A DNA stretch of 64,000 nucleotides from Pseudisothecium myosuroides (GCA_951799445.1 OX637293.1:23870001-23934000); one strand, 5' to 3'; counted from the stretch's first letter, positions 1 through 11,355 are shown. Translations and numbers: made by a program. Notes: generated by a model not told the origin, from the letters alone.

Positions 1-407
1 ATAATTAATTGTATGTGATGTGGAAGTCCACAAAGTATACTTCTTTCTGCTTGCATTTTGTAATATATAAAATATTATTTTGGAGTTTTTTTGGGTGAAT
101 GACCATCTTTACAGAGTTCTTACAAATGGATAGTTTTTATTTTATGCATTTATCTTTTTTTCCTATTTTTAACTAATTAAAACATCAAAATATCCATTTT
201 CTTGATATTTGACACTTTTCTGGTTCTCTTGCTTAGAAATTTTTTTAATGAATTTTCTTTGGTGGTTACCTTCATCTTAAAGATATATACATTATTCATA
301 TTTTTTTATTTAAAAAAAATTATTTTTCTAATTTTAAAGTATTGCAAAAAAAATGATGAGTACTGTGAAAATGCAACAAAATCGGCAGGTGTTTCTTGCA
401 TTCACCC
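1..407 (+). repeat. Family A terminal-inverted-repeat element, cut by the window edge
   Basis: The segment matches the second half of the complete copies at 22660-23389 and 59189-59931, including the conserved stretch around the words GTGGAAGTCCACAAAG near position 20 and the terminal TTGCATTCACCC ending at 407. The left end lies outside the window. A second copy of the sub-terminal word TGCAAAATGCAACAAATAG follows at about 411-430, so the right border may be a little further out. The short reading frame at 202-429 lies inside this repeat and I do not regard it as a gene. Confidence 0.7.
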
Positions 408-529
408 TATTGCAAAATGCAACAAATAGTACAAGTGATTGTTCCTATTTGGAAAGAAATAAACAAAATGGCTAGGAGCATGAAGACAAATCCGAATAAA
501 GTATATAAGTAAAATTAATATGTTGCTTG

Positions 530-700
530 GATTTTTCTTTGTCTAGAACCCCATATCCCTATGATAAATAGGAGAGTAAGGGATGATAGGCCCTCGGCTT
601 TATCTCCCCGTGATAAATGAGTTAAGAAAAGGTCTTATAGGTACCCACATCCTTTTCAAAGAATCGTACGAGTGACACTCTTGCATCAAACGGCTCCTTG
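530..700 (-). other. Group II intron domain V-like segment, possible organelle-derived fragment
   Basis: Read on the minus strand, 661-697 starts GGAGCCGTTTGATG and ends CTCGTACGATTC. This follows the pattern of a group II intron domain V (GAGCCGU, hairpin, ACGUACGGUUC), with one C-A mismatch in the lower stem and a loop that is not a clean GNRA. The sequence downstream on that strand (530-660) is more GC-rich than its surroundings and could be domain VI plus flanking organelle sequence. No exon could be recognised. It may be a nuclear copy of organelle DNA, or a chance match. Confidence 0.35.
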
Positions 701-729
701 CCTCCTTCTCAAATTAGTGGATGAGCCGT

Positions 730-1200
730 TAATAAAAGACAAGCAAGAAAAAAAATATACAGATTTTTGCAGAAAGGGCTTCATGGACAATTTCATTAAA
801 ACTAGTGTAGCCACAACCAAAACAAAAGTAAAAGTCATTTTTTAAACCAAAAATAACTAAAAAATCCATAACTTTCCGATCGTGGGTCCAAACACCACAA
901 AACAAAGCCCGGGCACCCCTCTTGGCCAAGGGCTTTTCAACGATACCAAGAACGTGATAATTTGACTCACAGTTCAAAAATTACATAATTTGGCATAATT
1001 TAAGATCCAAAAATAACTCAAAAATCCATAACTTCTGCACCGTAGGTCCAAACGCCACAAAACCAAGCCCGTGTACCCCTCTTCCCCAAGGGCTTTCCGA
1101 CAGTACCAAACACACCTCCAGGGGACACACGGTCCGAGAGATCTCAACATGACAAACAAACAAAACAAAACAAAACAAAACAAACAACCTGTCTTAAGGT
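730..1200 (-). repeat. Repeat D, two units in tandem
   Basis: Two related units of about 230 bp lie head to tail (about 730-960 and 960-1200). Each contains, on the minus strand, an AAGTTATGGATTTTTGAG-like word followed by TATTTTTGG, preceded by a GC-richer block with a GGGCTT word. A third copy lies in the spacer of the large inverted repeat at about 15276-15500. The three share a similar minus-strand (plus-strand in the spacer) translation around KLWIFELFL, but none has a proper start or an identifiable domain. Confidence 0.65.
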
Positions 1201-1490
1201 ATAGATGGAGATATTACTTCAAAATGGTATGAAAACAGTTCAGAACGACCAAATGTTCTAAATTAGTACATGTCTTAGATGTTGAGAATGGCACACAGTC
1301 AAAGTGGCACTTGATATACCGCCATTTTAATGAAATTGCCCATCTTTACACCTTTTACATCTTTTTCGACTTGTAGTTCCAAAATAATTTTTTATTTCGT
1401 TCTCTTTTTTTCTAACGACTCATTCCGTGGCCTCACCAATAACTTTCTGACAACATCTCACTCCTTTCGACCAAATCATGATGCATGGGC
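1201..1490. other. Intergenic stretch upstream of P450 gene 1
   Basis: No gene, RNA or repeat was recognised. Similarity to the regions upstream of the other P450 copies starts only near 1490. Confidence 0.5.
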
Positions 1491-1761
1491 CCATCTCATC
1501 ATCACTTCAAGCCTCCCAAAAGTTCTTCACTGCAAGACTCCCGAATCATGTTGCAGTGCTAGTGTGGAAAGGGTACCCAGTTCTTCCTATAAATATGGCC
1601 AGGCACAAGCAATTTGTTCAACTGTGTTTCTTAGCCCTGGACCCAAGGTACCCCTCGCCTTGCGTTGCAGATATCCAGAGACCAAAGAGAGCTTATCTTT
1701 GCTAACTTTGAGTTCATCGCCACTAAATTTCCTCTCTAGTCTCCGTCTGTGCGGCCCCCAG
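1490..1761 (+). promoter_or_regulatory. Promoter and 5' leader of P450 gene 1, with TATA box
   Basis: A TATAAATA box lies at 1588-1595. It is followed by GGCCAGGCACAAGC, which is conserved upstream of copy 2 (near 31207) and gene 3 (near 44408). Transcription probably starts just downstream. The leader ends at a conserved CAG/GTAATC donor at 1762. The 193-codon frame across this area is a chance reading, because it overlaps this conserved non-coding leader. Copies 2 and 3 lack the clean TATA sequence at the same place. Confidence 0.6.
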
Positions 1762-2492
1762 GTAATCAATTGCAGCCCTCAAATTGACTTCACACACACT
1801 CATTGCTCATTGTCAGACAATCTTGAATACATGACCTGTGTATATACTTGTCAGGAGCTCGTGAACTCCTTTGCTCTTCGCTTGTTGATCACAGATTACG
1901 AGTCAAATTGATGTGGTGAGCTTCGTGAATCTATGGTTGACCATGACGTCACTGACCACACAGCAGAAGCTCTAACTTGAACTGATTGTCCTTGATCTCA
2001 CGCTTCGAGGTTTCACGCATTACTGTGTTTGTAAAGATGGAGAATATTCTGCATAACTGCATGTAACGAGACCACACAAATTACGGTTATTCTTGCTTGA
2101 TCAAGGATGTGTGAAACGTACTACTGTTGTGTTAAGTTTCTGAAAGGGGATTAATCTGGCGTTGCCTGAGTCATGTGAAGGTTTCTGTATGTGAGTGCTG
2201 TGAGATGAGGATGGAGACGATGAGGAATGTCAGAATGAGGGTTGTCATACTCAAAGTATGTTGCTGTACTGTTTGCGGGTTCAAAGTGAAGGAGTACGTA
2301 GAGCTTGGCTATATATATAGCGAAAATGGAGAGAGGGGAGAGTATTTCAAGACCAAAGCCGTGGTTTTGAACTCTCAGTGGGAAAAGATTGTTGGTTGTG
2401 GATGCTGTTTAATGTACTCTAACCTTTCTGCAACCCTGTAATTGCCTCGTTGAGTTGATGGATTGCTTACTAGGTGAACGCTTATGATGCAG
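1762..2492 (+). other. Probable 5' UTR intron of P450 gene 1
   Basis: The donor CCCCAG/GTAATC at 1762 and the acceptor GATGCAG at 2492 are conserved in the other two copies (31633-32378 and 44572-45784). The ATG of the P450 follows 9 nt after the acceptor. Placing an intron here explains why the conserved leader and the conserved start are separated by about 730 bp full of stops. This is inferred from splice-site conservation only. Confidence 0.5.
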
Positions 2493-2501
2493 GTTAGCGA
2501 T

Positions 2502-5500
2502 ATGGCGTTGGAGGTTGTATGGCTGTTCACAGCGTTGATAATCCTGGCAACAGCTTGCATTGGAGTGTTCAAGGGCATCCTCGGTGACAATGTTCTATTC
2601 GGACGAGGACCTCGTGACCTCGTTCTTGACCGCTTGGCCAGGTTCTTCTCACTTCATCACTCACTGTTGTTTGGGTCAATGAGGGTTTCGTTCTCCCGAT
2701 GGTTGTTTTGCCTTCACAGTAGGAAACTCTGTCCCCTGGCTTTCAGCTATTTTGAGTGATTTTCTAGTAGAAGGTTAAATTTCCAATTTCAATCTTTTGT
2801 TCCATTTTTCAAGAGGATTCCACCGCACTAACTAAAGTACGGGTTGTTTGATGCCGTATGGATAAGTTCAAACATGGATTGTTTGAATGCCTTATGAAAA
2901 AGTCATGAGTTTTCACAATCTTGTTCTGTGATTGATAAAACCGTATGCAGGCTTTGATTTTTAGTTCTTAAGCATTGCCTTCGTCCGTAGATTCTGGATC
3001 TAAACATTTACTGATGGCAAAGGATCTTGTATGAGAGAAAGTTTTGCTTCCGTAACTCTTTCCGTGCTTTACCTTTGGAGACTTGCGATTAGCTAATCCC
3101 CACCATTTTCATGTCTCATTTTCTGATTGTTTGGGTGCTTAGATATGGAGATCCTTTTACCCTTTCATTGATGGGCAGAACGTGCACGGTGATCAGTTCG
3201 CCTGAAACCATCAAGTTTGTTCTTTCGACTGCCCACGCATCTTTTCCAGACGTCTATCCCGTGCAGTATAGTCGACTTCTCAGTCCGGAGAGGTTTGAGG
3301 GCAGAAGGCACCCCCAAATCAGAAAAATTATACTTTCTGCTGCCTCAGGAGATGGGGTTCAGAAGTTGGTCCCATTCATCAGCTTGTTTGCCGAGAAAAC
3401 TGTCGAATCTTGGGAGAATCAAGCTGTGGTGAACTCGGTGGAGGAGTCGCACAAGGTCAGTGTTACAACGTTCTCTTGGAAGACATTCAACGTTTATGAA
3501 CTATACTGCTCTCTTGATTATATGATTAAGTGCTCAAATTTCACCCAGTTCTTTCAAATTGTACGTTTAGCGCAAATTCTTATCGTGTGGATTTTGTGCG
3601 AAAATGGTCATCAAAGATATTGGGAAGGAGCAGGACGGCCTTCTACGTCCTCTAGCTTTCAATTCCATGATTGTAAAAATTACAATGGCTGTAATACTGA
3701 AAGTTGTTTAGGTAAAAATGCGGTACTAAGGTAGAATTTGTGCACTTGGCTTTGTGCACTATTAAGGACCGAGTGGCACGTATGAGGGTGCGGATAATGT
3801 GTCTTAGATCTGTCTTCCCTATTCTGAGAACTTGCTTGACTTAACTCGGCATAACATGCTATGTAAGTTTTTCTCTAAGTTTTTCTCTGCAATGCATACA
3901 GCTTTTAGTTTTTCTCTTCAACAGAACAGTTATGACAGTGAAAGCTCACTGTTCATTGTTAATGTTCATCATCAGATGATAATCCAGGATGATATATGTA
4001 GACTGACCCCTTTGATGGTTGTTTGAGAGATCTATCGATGATGTTACTCATACTGAAAATTTGAGCTGTCTGCAGTTTGCATTTAATGCGGGGATGCACA
4101 TTAATTGGACGAATGTCAAACCGGGCTCCGAGGAAATGGACCAGATGAGGAACGAAATCTCCCGCGTTGGAGAAGGTCTCGCGGCTTTACCCATCAATTT
4201 TCCTGGATTGACTTTCCACAAGGCGATGAAGGTGTGTTTTCCGGAGCATTTCCAGCATTTTTAGTCATTATTTAGTCTTGTAATGTTCCGGATACTGAAC
4301 CAAGTCGAACCGGAGGTTGCTGCAAAATTCGAAGACAATATTGAGTCTGCAAGTCATGAGTCGATCTTAGAATATCTTATTGTTTCCATGGAGGGGCTCC
4401 TGAACATTGCATAATATTCAGCAGAAATTAGTATTCGAGGTTGTTTGTGTGTCTGATGCACTTCTTGGTTTCATAGAGTTTGAAAACTTAAAGTAGGCTT
4501 TGATATCTTAAGTTGAGCTTCTTTGAGGGCTATATACAAATGCGTCACCCCTTTGATACATGTCTCTGTGATTTTTTGACATGACTGTAGCTTAAAAATT
4601 TCCAGCATGACCAAATTGGAATGTTGATGAACCAACTGTGTTGCCCACCTCATGGAATTGTTGAATCAGGCCAAACAAGCTCTCGTATCCCGCATTCAAA
4701 GTGAAATCTCAAGGAGGAGGAAAGCTGGTATCCAACAGGATGACATATTGAATGCTCTTATGAGCATGGGGGAGGATGAATTTCCAGATTACGATATATG
4801 TTGCGTTATGGTGATTATGATGTTTGCTGCTTCTGTTACAGTTTCTGCTTTGATTCCTTGGGTTCTAAAATACCTGGATGACTATCCAGAAGTACGAAAA
4901 CGTATACAGGTGAAATCTTGTTTTCTGATAGATTTATGATGAGATGAAAGCTTTCTAGACTTTACTAATTCCATACTATGCAAATTCTGTGTTTGTGGAC
5001 AGTTTTTTTTACTTGCTTTAAAAGAAGTATGGCTGTAAGTGATAACTGATACCTTCATTTCCTAACCTAGGTAGGGAATTGCTATTTTGCCTACAACATA
5101 ATTCAAATCGTTACAGTAAGTGTTCAGTTTATAGTCTGCATTCTATGTAAAATACTGTTATTTGGAAATTTGCACTTACCTTTAAATCTTATAATAGCGT
5201 AGTTCATTAATTGTTGATCAAGTCTATTGAATCTGTTTTTCTACTTTTAGAGTTGTCTAATGCTTTGTTCTCATTTTTGGCGTGTCACAATTGATTGAAT
5301 GTTGGTTGAAGCTCTTTTTATTCTTAAAATGGGGCAAACACCTTAATACCTTAGTTTGTAGCAGAACTTGTTTACGAATTGGTGAACAAATTTGAAGAGG
5401 TCTGGACTAGTTTTTGTGCGCAAACAATTGAGCTCAAAGTATACCAGCAAGTTAATGGGTTTTGTAGTATAACAACAAAGTTTTTCATGTTGTACATCTG

Positions 5501-8224
5501 CGGAAATTTCATTTCAATTGTGTGCATAGAGTACCTGCTCTTATGAAGGCATACACAACAAATTTTGCTTAATAATTTCTTTCAATTTTGCAAACAATTT
5601 CATTCAGGAGGAACAAGATAGTCTTCGGCAAAAGATGACTGAAGACAAGTCATTGACCTGGTTCAAGCCCAAGAGCAGCATGCCTTACACTCTACAAGTA
5701 ATTTGCTTTGGCCTATCATGCCTGTAATTGTAAATAGAAAATTTATTCATGAAATATTGCAATGATGATGATGTTTCTTCTTCAATTGTTGTTTGAATGT
5801 TATTATTGGTATTGCTTAAATTGTAGAAGTAGTTTAAGTTTGCTTTTTGTTGTAACATTCTTTAGTTACTTCATGGAATCTGAAATTTGGCAATTTTTGC
5901 TACTAATTCTACAATCATTGGGATATTGTATAGGTTATCCACGAGATCCTGAGGATTGAATTTTTTTTTACATTTCCCCGGCAAGCCACCAAAGATGTTG
6001 ATTACAATGGTAAAGGTTCCCTTCTATCACTTGTCTTCACTTGCTCTTATATGGTCAAATTTGTCAAATTAGAGAAAGGGCTCTAAACTAACGACTAAAG
6101 CGGCTTGAGATGACTTTTTCAAATTAGAAGGGGATTGGGACCCTCATTTGATCTTTGTCTTTATTGCAAATCTATATGTATCCTAGATTGTAGAGCTTTT
6201 ACCTTCAATTAGGCAACTAAAAAACCAAGCCTATAAGCATTTGAAAGTCCTAAATCTTGGCACATTGAAATCCACCAAAAGAACGAATATGAGGTTATTA
6301 ATCTTCAATTTTTATTAGTTCCTTTAAAGGATCAATTAATTTTTCTTTTGGGCTAAAATTAATTATATTTTAATTGAGCAATTGGATGGTCTAGTCTCTC
6401 AAGGACTAAAGTTCAAATTTTATTTTTTGAAGTATCAATCATAATTTAAAAAGCTAGTGTATTTAGAGCCAATAGAAGTGTGAAGGTTATTGTGTTAGGC
6501 ATTTAGTTTTGACTTCATTTTAATATCTTCTTGGTTTTTGAATATGTTTCACTTCCTCACAGGTTTAGTCTTCCGCAAAGGTTCTTATGTGTGGGCATCA
6601 GCAACTTCTCTTCATTATGATCCAAAATACTATCCAAATCCCAAGGAGTTCAATCCATCCAGATTTGTTGTATGTGCATGACCATGTTTTTACAAATGAA
6701 CCAAAAAATGCAATTTTATTTTTTGAATTTTACTGAACTATGTTGATTTGAGATTGTTCTCTTATGAAGCTTACTCTTGTGAAAATCATGTCATGTTCCA
6801 ACACACAATTTAGCTAGAATTAGTGGCATTAGTGTCTAATGACCAAGACTAATTTGGTGTATACTCTCCAATTGAAAGAAGGCATTATATCCACTAGATA
6901 ATGTTTTTAAACATTCATTTTATTTAAACTCACTTTCCTTAGGTTGGGTTGTACATTAATTATGTTTAAACTCACTTTCCTTAGGTTGGGTTGTACGTTC
7001 ATTATGTTTAAACTCACTTTTCTTAGATTGAAATAGTTTCAGTGCAGTACATATGATTATATGTAGACTTCACTCAATTTCATGCAAATGGCGGTGTTTT
7101 AAATTATCCTTATATTTGAATTTAACAAGCTATTTGCAATTTGAATCATATTTAGAAATGCCACAAGAATTTCTTTCAATTTTATTCATTTTTTCCTCGT
7201 TTCCAATTTTTTTGGATAGTGTGCAAGAAATGTTTTGTTAAGTCTAATCGTGGATTGCTGGAATTTGCTGCAGGAGAAGCCTAAGCCAAATACTTTCATG
7301 CCTTTTGGCCAAGGTCCACATTTATGCCCTGGAAGTGAACTTGCACTGACAAAGACAATGTTCATCATCCATCATCTTGTCACAAATTACAGGTTAGAGT
7401 ACAAGCATTGATTATATACATCAAAATAAATAGTAGTTTCAATAGTTTCAATGTTTGTCTTCCAATATAATGATTATGCACAATGAAATGAACACTAGTT
7501 GCAATGTTTGTTTGTTACTTCAATTGTCATTTAGAATATGAAGACTAGCTAACCTTGAGAATTGGGAGGACGTACCGATCAAGAAGATTATTGTAAATAA
7601 CATTTGTCAAGTATGTTCTAAAACTCATTTCCTTGAATTTTAAACATCTAGATTTTTGCTCAAAGGGGTCACATTGAATTGAAGGGTTATGAAATATATC
7701 CTTTTTATGAAAAAATAAAATAAAAAAGACACTAGAGAATGCTTGCTTGAATAAACTAAGCTCTAAGATCCACACTTGGTTTAATTTGTACGTGAAATGT
7801 TAGACCAATTGTGGGTCTTAAAGCTTCATTTGTCCGAGAAAATATTCTACTCGTGAAAGTAATGAGATTGTCTTGAATCTTGAGCCTACCAGTGCGATTT
7901 TGGAATCAAATTTTTTTAAACCTTTTCTGAAAACGTTCATTTGTAATATGCCACCATGCATTTTCTTTCTATATTTTCATAACCAAGGAAGTAGATGAGC
8001 ATTTGTTGTAGGTAAATTCTAATTGTGGAAGCTCTTAAGCCATGAAATAGAAAAATTTGAAATATGGTGGATGTATGTTTATGTAATTGAGGAAATTAAA
8101 ACTATGTGTATGTTATGCCTATTGCAGTTGGGAAAGGTGTGGACCTCTTAAAGGAGTGACTCAACATCCAGTTAGAAAGCTTGTAGCTTATCCAATTCAT
8201 TTGGTCAAAAGGCGTGTGAAATGA
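2502..8224 (+). CDS. Cytochrome P450, CYP85 clan, gene 1 (nine exons, intact)
   Basis: Exons: 2502-2755, 3143-3455, 4076-4231, 4670-4909, 5608-5697, 5934-6009, 6563-6669, 7274-7392, 8128-8224. They join into 1452 nt without a stop (483 residues, a usual P450 length). Every intron starts GT and ends AG. An N-terminal hydrophobic anchor (about residues 3-23) points to the ER membrane. Clan marks are LPINFPG followed by FHKAMK (end of exon 3), SLTWFKPK with MPYTLQ (exon 5), K-helix EILR (E355, R358), FNPSRF (406-411) and the heme loop [14 protein letters not shown] with Cys430. This clan oxidises terpenoids, sterols, brassinosteroids, gibberellins or ABA; I cannot assign a family or substrate. 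Two oddities: the I-helix reads FAASVTV where AGxDTT is usual, and exon 1 has no proline-rich hinge. The exon 1 donor (GA/GTGATT) is the least certain junction. Confidence 0.88.
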
Positions 8225-8640
8225 CATGTTGAATTATTGGTCTTGATTGGGAAGATATATTGTATGAGATAAGCTTTGGGGTAAGCGCCCATATTGACCT
8301 AAATATCAACCACCTTTATATGAGTACAAATAGTGAGAGAAGATATGATAAATATAGTGAGAGACAATATGATAAATATAGTGAGAGAAGATATGATAAA
8401 TATAGTGAGAGAAGATATGATAAATATAGTGAGAGAAGATATGATAAATATAGTGAGAGAAGATATGATAAATATAGTGAGAAGATATGAAAAACTATTA
8501 GCAAAGGAAGTCATTGAACATGTGTGTCATCCTATGAATCCACCATCTTATATGTTCATTGTATTATTTTCAACCTATGAATATGATGAGGCAACACAGG
8601 ACATGTGATTTCCTTGTGCAATAATGCCAATTATCCATTC
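8225..8640 (+). repeat. 3' flank of P450 gene 1 with a 24-bp minisatellite
   Basis: At 8328-8488 a 24-bp unit containing GATATGATAAATATAGTGAG is repeated six to seven times, with one unit changed to CAATATG. The homologous 3' flank of copy 2 (about 37765-37795) has a single unit, so the array expanded in gene 1 only. The rest of this flank, to about 8640, matches 37790-37930, which marks the downstream edge of the duplicated block. The open frames through the array in three phases come from its length being a multiple of three. Confidence 0.85.
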
Positions 8641-9165
8641 TGGATTACAGTGGTGACGTATGATAAGGGTAGAAACTGCAACGCCGTGTTGGCGGTATGT
8701 TGCACATGAAGCTTGAAGAGCACTCAGTCTCCACCCTATAACTTCCCAGCTTGCAATCTCTCTTCAATTGTATAAATTTTCTTGTTGCTAAGCCGTTCAG
8801 CTAAAGTTTTGCACTTGAACCTCGCTCTTCAAGCAACTCTCTGCTTTGTTTTTGCTCTGGACCAAACGGGAGGAGCCCTTCTTGTATTGACGTAAGCTAC
8901 GTCTGCACTGAATGAGAGGAAAATGAGTAGCTACTCTGAAAGCAAGCTATTGCTACAACTTTGCTGGAGTCTCTTGTACTGGAGCTTGCTGGTCCGGGAC
9001 GGAAGGGGAGAAGGCTTTGTGTTGACAATAGCTGTATCTATTGTGATTGCGAGGACGTTTGAGTAGGTTGCTATTCAAGAAGCGAGTCATTGCTTGAGGC
9101 TAACTTGTTTGCGTAGCTGCTTGTTTTTTCACCCGTAGCAGACCTCATCTCACTTTACAATATAG
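8641..9165. other. Intergenic stretch, less AT-rich, nothing recognised
   Basis: The base composition is more even than around it. Three loosely related phrases of the type GGACGAAAGGGGAGGAGGC occur here and just downstream (near 8860, 8995 and 9412). No coding frame with recognisable content was found. Confidence 0.4.
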
Positions 9166-9366
9166 AATTTAGCTACGGCCTATGATGGCAGCAATGGCAA
9201 GAGCACTCAAGTTGGAATCACACCCGAGGATCTGCACAAGAAGCGGAAGCCATCCAAAAATCCTCTGAAATGGTTCCGAGGCTCCAGTGATGGAAACGCT
9301 TCCAAGCCCAGGCCTCCCTTGGTGGTGAACAATTTCCCCTATGGCCCTCGTTTTAGTCTGTCATGA
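9166..9366 (+). CDS. Possible terminal coding exon, unknown protein
   Basis: An open frame of 66 codons ends at the TGA 9364-9366. A splice acceptor (GAATTTAG) is possible at 9172, which would make the exon 9173-9366. The translation has a protein-like composition: STQVGITPEDL, then the basic run HKKRKPSKNPLKWFRG, ending GPRFSLS. I do not recognise the family, and no upstream exon could be tied to it. It could be the 3' end of a captured or decayed host gene, or a chance frame. Confidence 0.25.
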   Translation, partial: NLATAYDGSNGKSTQVGITPEDLHKKRKPSKNPLKWFRGSSDGNASKPRPPLVVNNFPYGPRFSLS

Positions 9367-11163
9367 AGAAGCGAACACTCAGCAGCTCCATCCGCAAATT
9401 TTGCTGTCTCCGGACGAAAGGGGAGGAGGCATCACATCAATACAAGCTACAATGAGGTGAGTTAGTTCTCATGCATGGCGTTCGTTGCAACTTGAAAACT
9501 GAGCGCTCGCCCTTAATATCAAATATTCAGCTTCATCTTCAATGTAGCCACAGTGCTATGAATAGAGCTACAAAGCCTCGCAGCCTCTCCTAGCTTTTTC
9601 GCTGCACACACAAGAGGACGAAGCCTTTCGTAGGGTAACTGCTTGTTCCAAGTTAAGATGAGGGGAATTCAACTGCATCACTGTGGGAGTTCCTGAAGGC
9701 ATCAGGAAGTGCAGACAAATTTTCAGGGAATCATACTTTTGTAGTTGAGGACTCTGCTCTGCTTTGGTAGGAGCAACGTTGCTTCCAGAAGTATATTTTA
9801 AGGTTTGAGCTTTCGACCTCGTTAAATTTTGTAACGTGATACTAAAACTGTTAGGGCCTGATCCCATCTCCACGAGTGAGTGACCCGTGCAATTCATCTA
9901 CTCAATACACTTGGGTGGCCTTCAATTTGCAAGTTGAGTGCAACTATTATCACGGAGCTACATATGCTTCAGGTGATGCAAATAGTATCCTCGATCTACC
10001 TGATTAGTTATATGCAAAGCACACAAATTTGACGAGTGCAAAAAGAGAGGATTTGCGAAGAACAAGGTGGAGCATTGCAAGTAGGCAATTGAGATGGTGA
10101 GGAATCGAGTGCTTACTGGCTTGGCCGAGTATCCATTACTGATACAAGGCACATACTGTAACTGCACATCAGGACTCGGCCTGTAGAAATTTTGTAACAG
10201 AGCACTACACATGCTACAAAGTGAAAGGCGCCAAAGTCTTCGAATTTGTGAACCTTGATGCTTCATCAGATATCTCCCTTCAGTTGAGCTTGTGCTTGAC
10301 GAAGTATACAGCTTTCGCCATTTCCACTGTTGCACCAAAAGAATTTCAAGCACTAAAATATTGAAGAACTGGCACAATTTATTCCATTACCAAGTACGCA
10401 ATCATTGTCAGATAAATCCGCACGCAAACATGCCGACCAAGGATTGGATGAAAAGAAATAAAAAGATTTCGCAAATATTACATGAGCTCAAGACTGTGCA
10501 CAAAAAACCTAGCTTCTTATTCTGAGCTCATTGAACTGACTGTCATATTTTTCTATAATTCAACAAAGTTCAAGGTGGAAATTTTCACAAGCACGGCACA
10601 GGCAATGCGAATGATGAGACTCAGCATTGAACTCTTATTCACAAACCTAACAGCAATCTGTTACATATGCACAGAAACGTCTCACCTACTCTCTTGTAAT
10701 TTGTGCATTCGCCTCACTTACTCCGACTAACACCTGACTGTCCTAAATTCCCATCTGGCTTCAGTCTTCTAGGATTTTCCATCACAAGCATTTTTCTTTG
10801 GCTTGGCCGAGAGCACACTAGAGTGAACGGAGAACCGCTATTGACTATCCGCTCATCCTCAGATTATTACCACATTCTTCTTCATCTATTCATTGTAGTA
10901 AAGACCACAACATAGCAAAATCAGCACCTGGTTTGCATGAGGCAACATTGTCAGGTAAAAAATTAATCCGAAACCACAATTATGGAAAACAATAGAAGTG
11001 AACAAGAAGTTGGAGACTACATAACAGATACAATTGGGTTGACCATGCCCTCTGTCATTACCTCAAACACCCAAATAGAGTAGGGAGCTCATGAGGAGCT
11101 AATACACAAGTAAAGAATTTAATATTTAAAAAAAATCAGCCTGAATAGTTTTTTCTCACCTAC
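9367..11163. other. Intergenic stretch with uncertain open frames
   Basis: Minus-strand frames of 109 codons (9568-9897) and 139 codons (9958-10377) exist. Neither shows a recognisable domain, and the second is rich in Cys, Leu and Ser in a way typical of chance frames. No RNA gene or terminal repeats were found. The last part, 10930-11160, is plain AT-rich DNA. Confidence 0.4.
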
Positions 11164-11187
11164 TGTGTACTACTTTTCATCAACGGT
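11164..11187 (+). repeat. 24-bp direct repeat, left of the Rep element
   Basis: The block starts TGTGTACTACTTTTCATCAA and ends at 11187. It recurs at 15223-15246 with one mismatch in 24. The two blocks sit just outside and at the inner end of the left arm, in the same orientation. Confidence 0.75.
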
Positions 11188-11207
11188 CCACAAAAGAGAT
11201 TGTGGAA

Positions 11208-11222
11208 TGGCAGTTACTGCCA
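11208..11222 (-). repeat. Terminal palindrome of the Rep element, left arm
   Basis: TGGCAGTTACTGCCA gives a 7-bp stem around one central base. It starts 12 nt inside the outer end of the arm. A short hairpin next to the 3' terminus is a usual stop signal in rolling-circle transposons such as Helitrons; that role here is inferred. Confidence 0.6.
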
Positions 11223-11262
11223 CTTTACAGTACATTGTGTGACACTTTGCGCGTTTCATACT

Positions 11263-11355
11263 CAAAATTTAAGATATTACAAAGCCTTTAAAATTTCAGA
11301 TTTCACAAACTCCTGAAAATTTCAGATTTCACTAAGTCCTGGAAATTTCAGCATT
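11263..11355 (-). repeat. Sub-terminal tandem repeats of the Rep element, left arm
   Basis: Three to four imperfect units of about 30 bp each carry an AAATTTCAGATTTCAC-like core. The mirrored copy is at 19600-19692. Such repeats often serve as binding sites for the element's own protein, which is inference here. Confidence 0.6.

Noticed and set aside
202..429. 75-codon frame in the first repeat, and similar frames at 23181 and 63633
   Set aside because: The first two lie in family A copies and differ between copies by frameshifts. The third has no support.
1330..1911. 193-codon frame on the + strand
   Set aside because: It covers the conserved P450 leader with its TATA box and splice donor. 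The same region in the other copies is broken in this phase, and there is no domain.
8328..8488. Possible CRISPR-like array
   Set aside because: The units are contiguous with no unique spacers: a minisatellite. The same applies to 43975-44305, 56013-56160 and 63270-63440.
8299..8608. Overlapping repetitive frames on both strands
   Set aside because: They come from the 24-bp unit, whose length is a multiple of three. All phases stay open for that reason.
9958..10377. 139-codon minus-strand frame
   Set aside because: Composition and lack of any motif or splice context speak for a chance frame.
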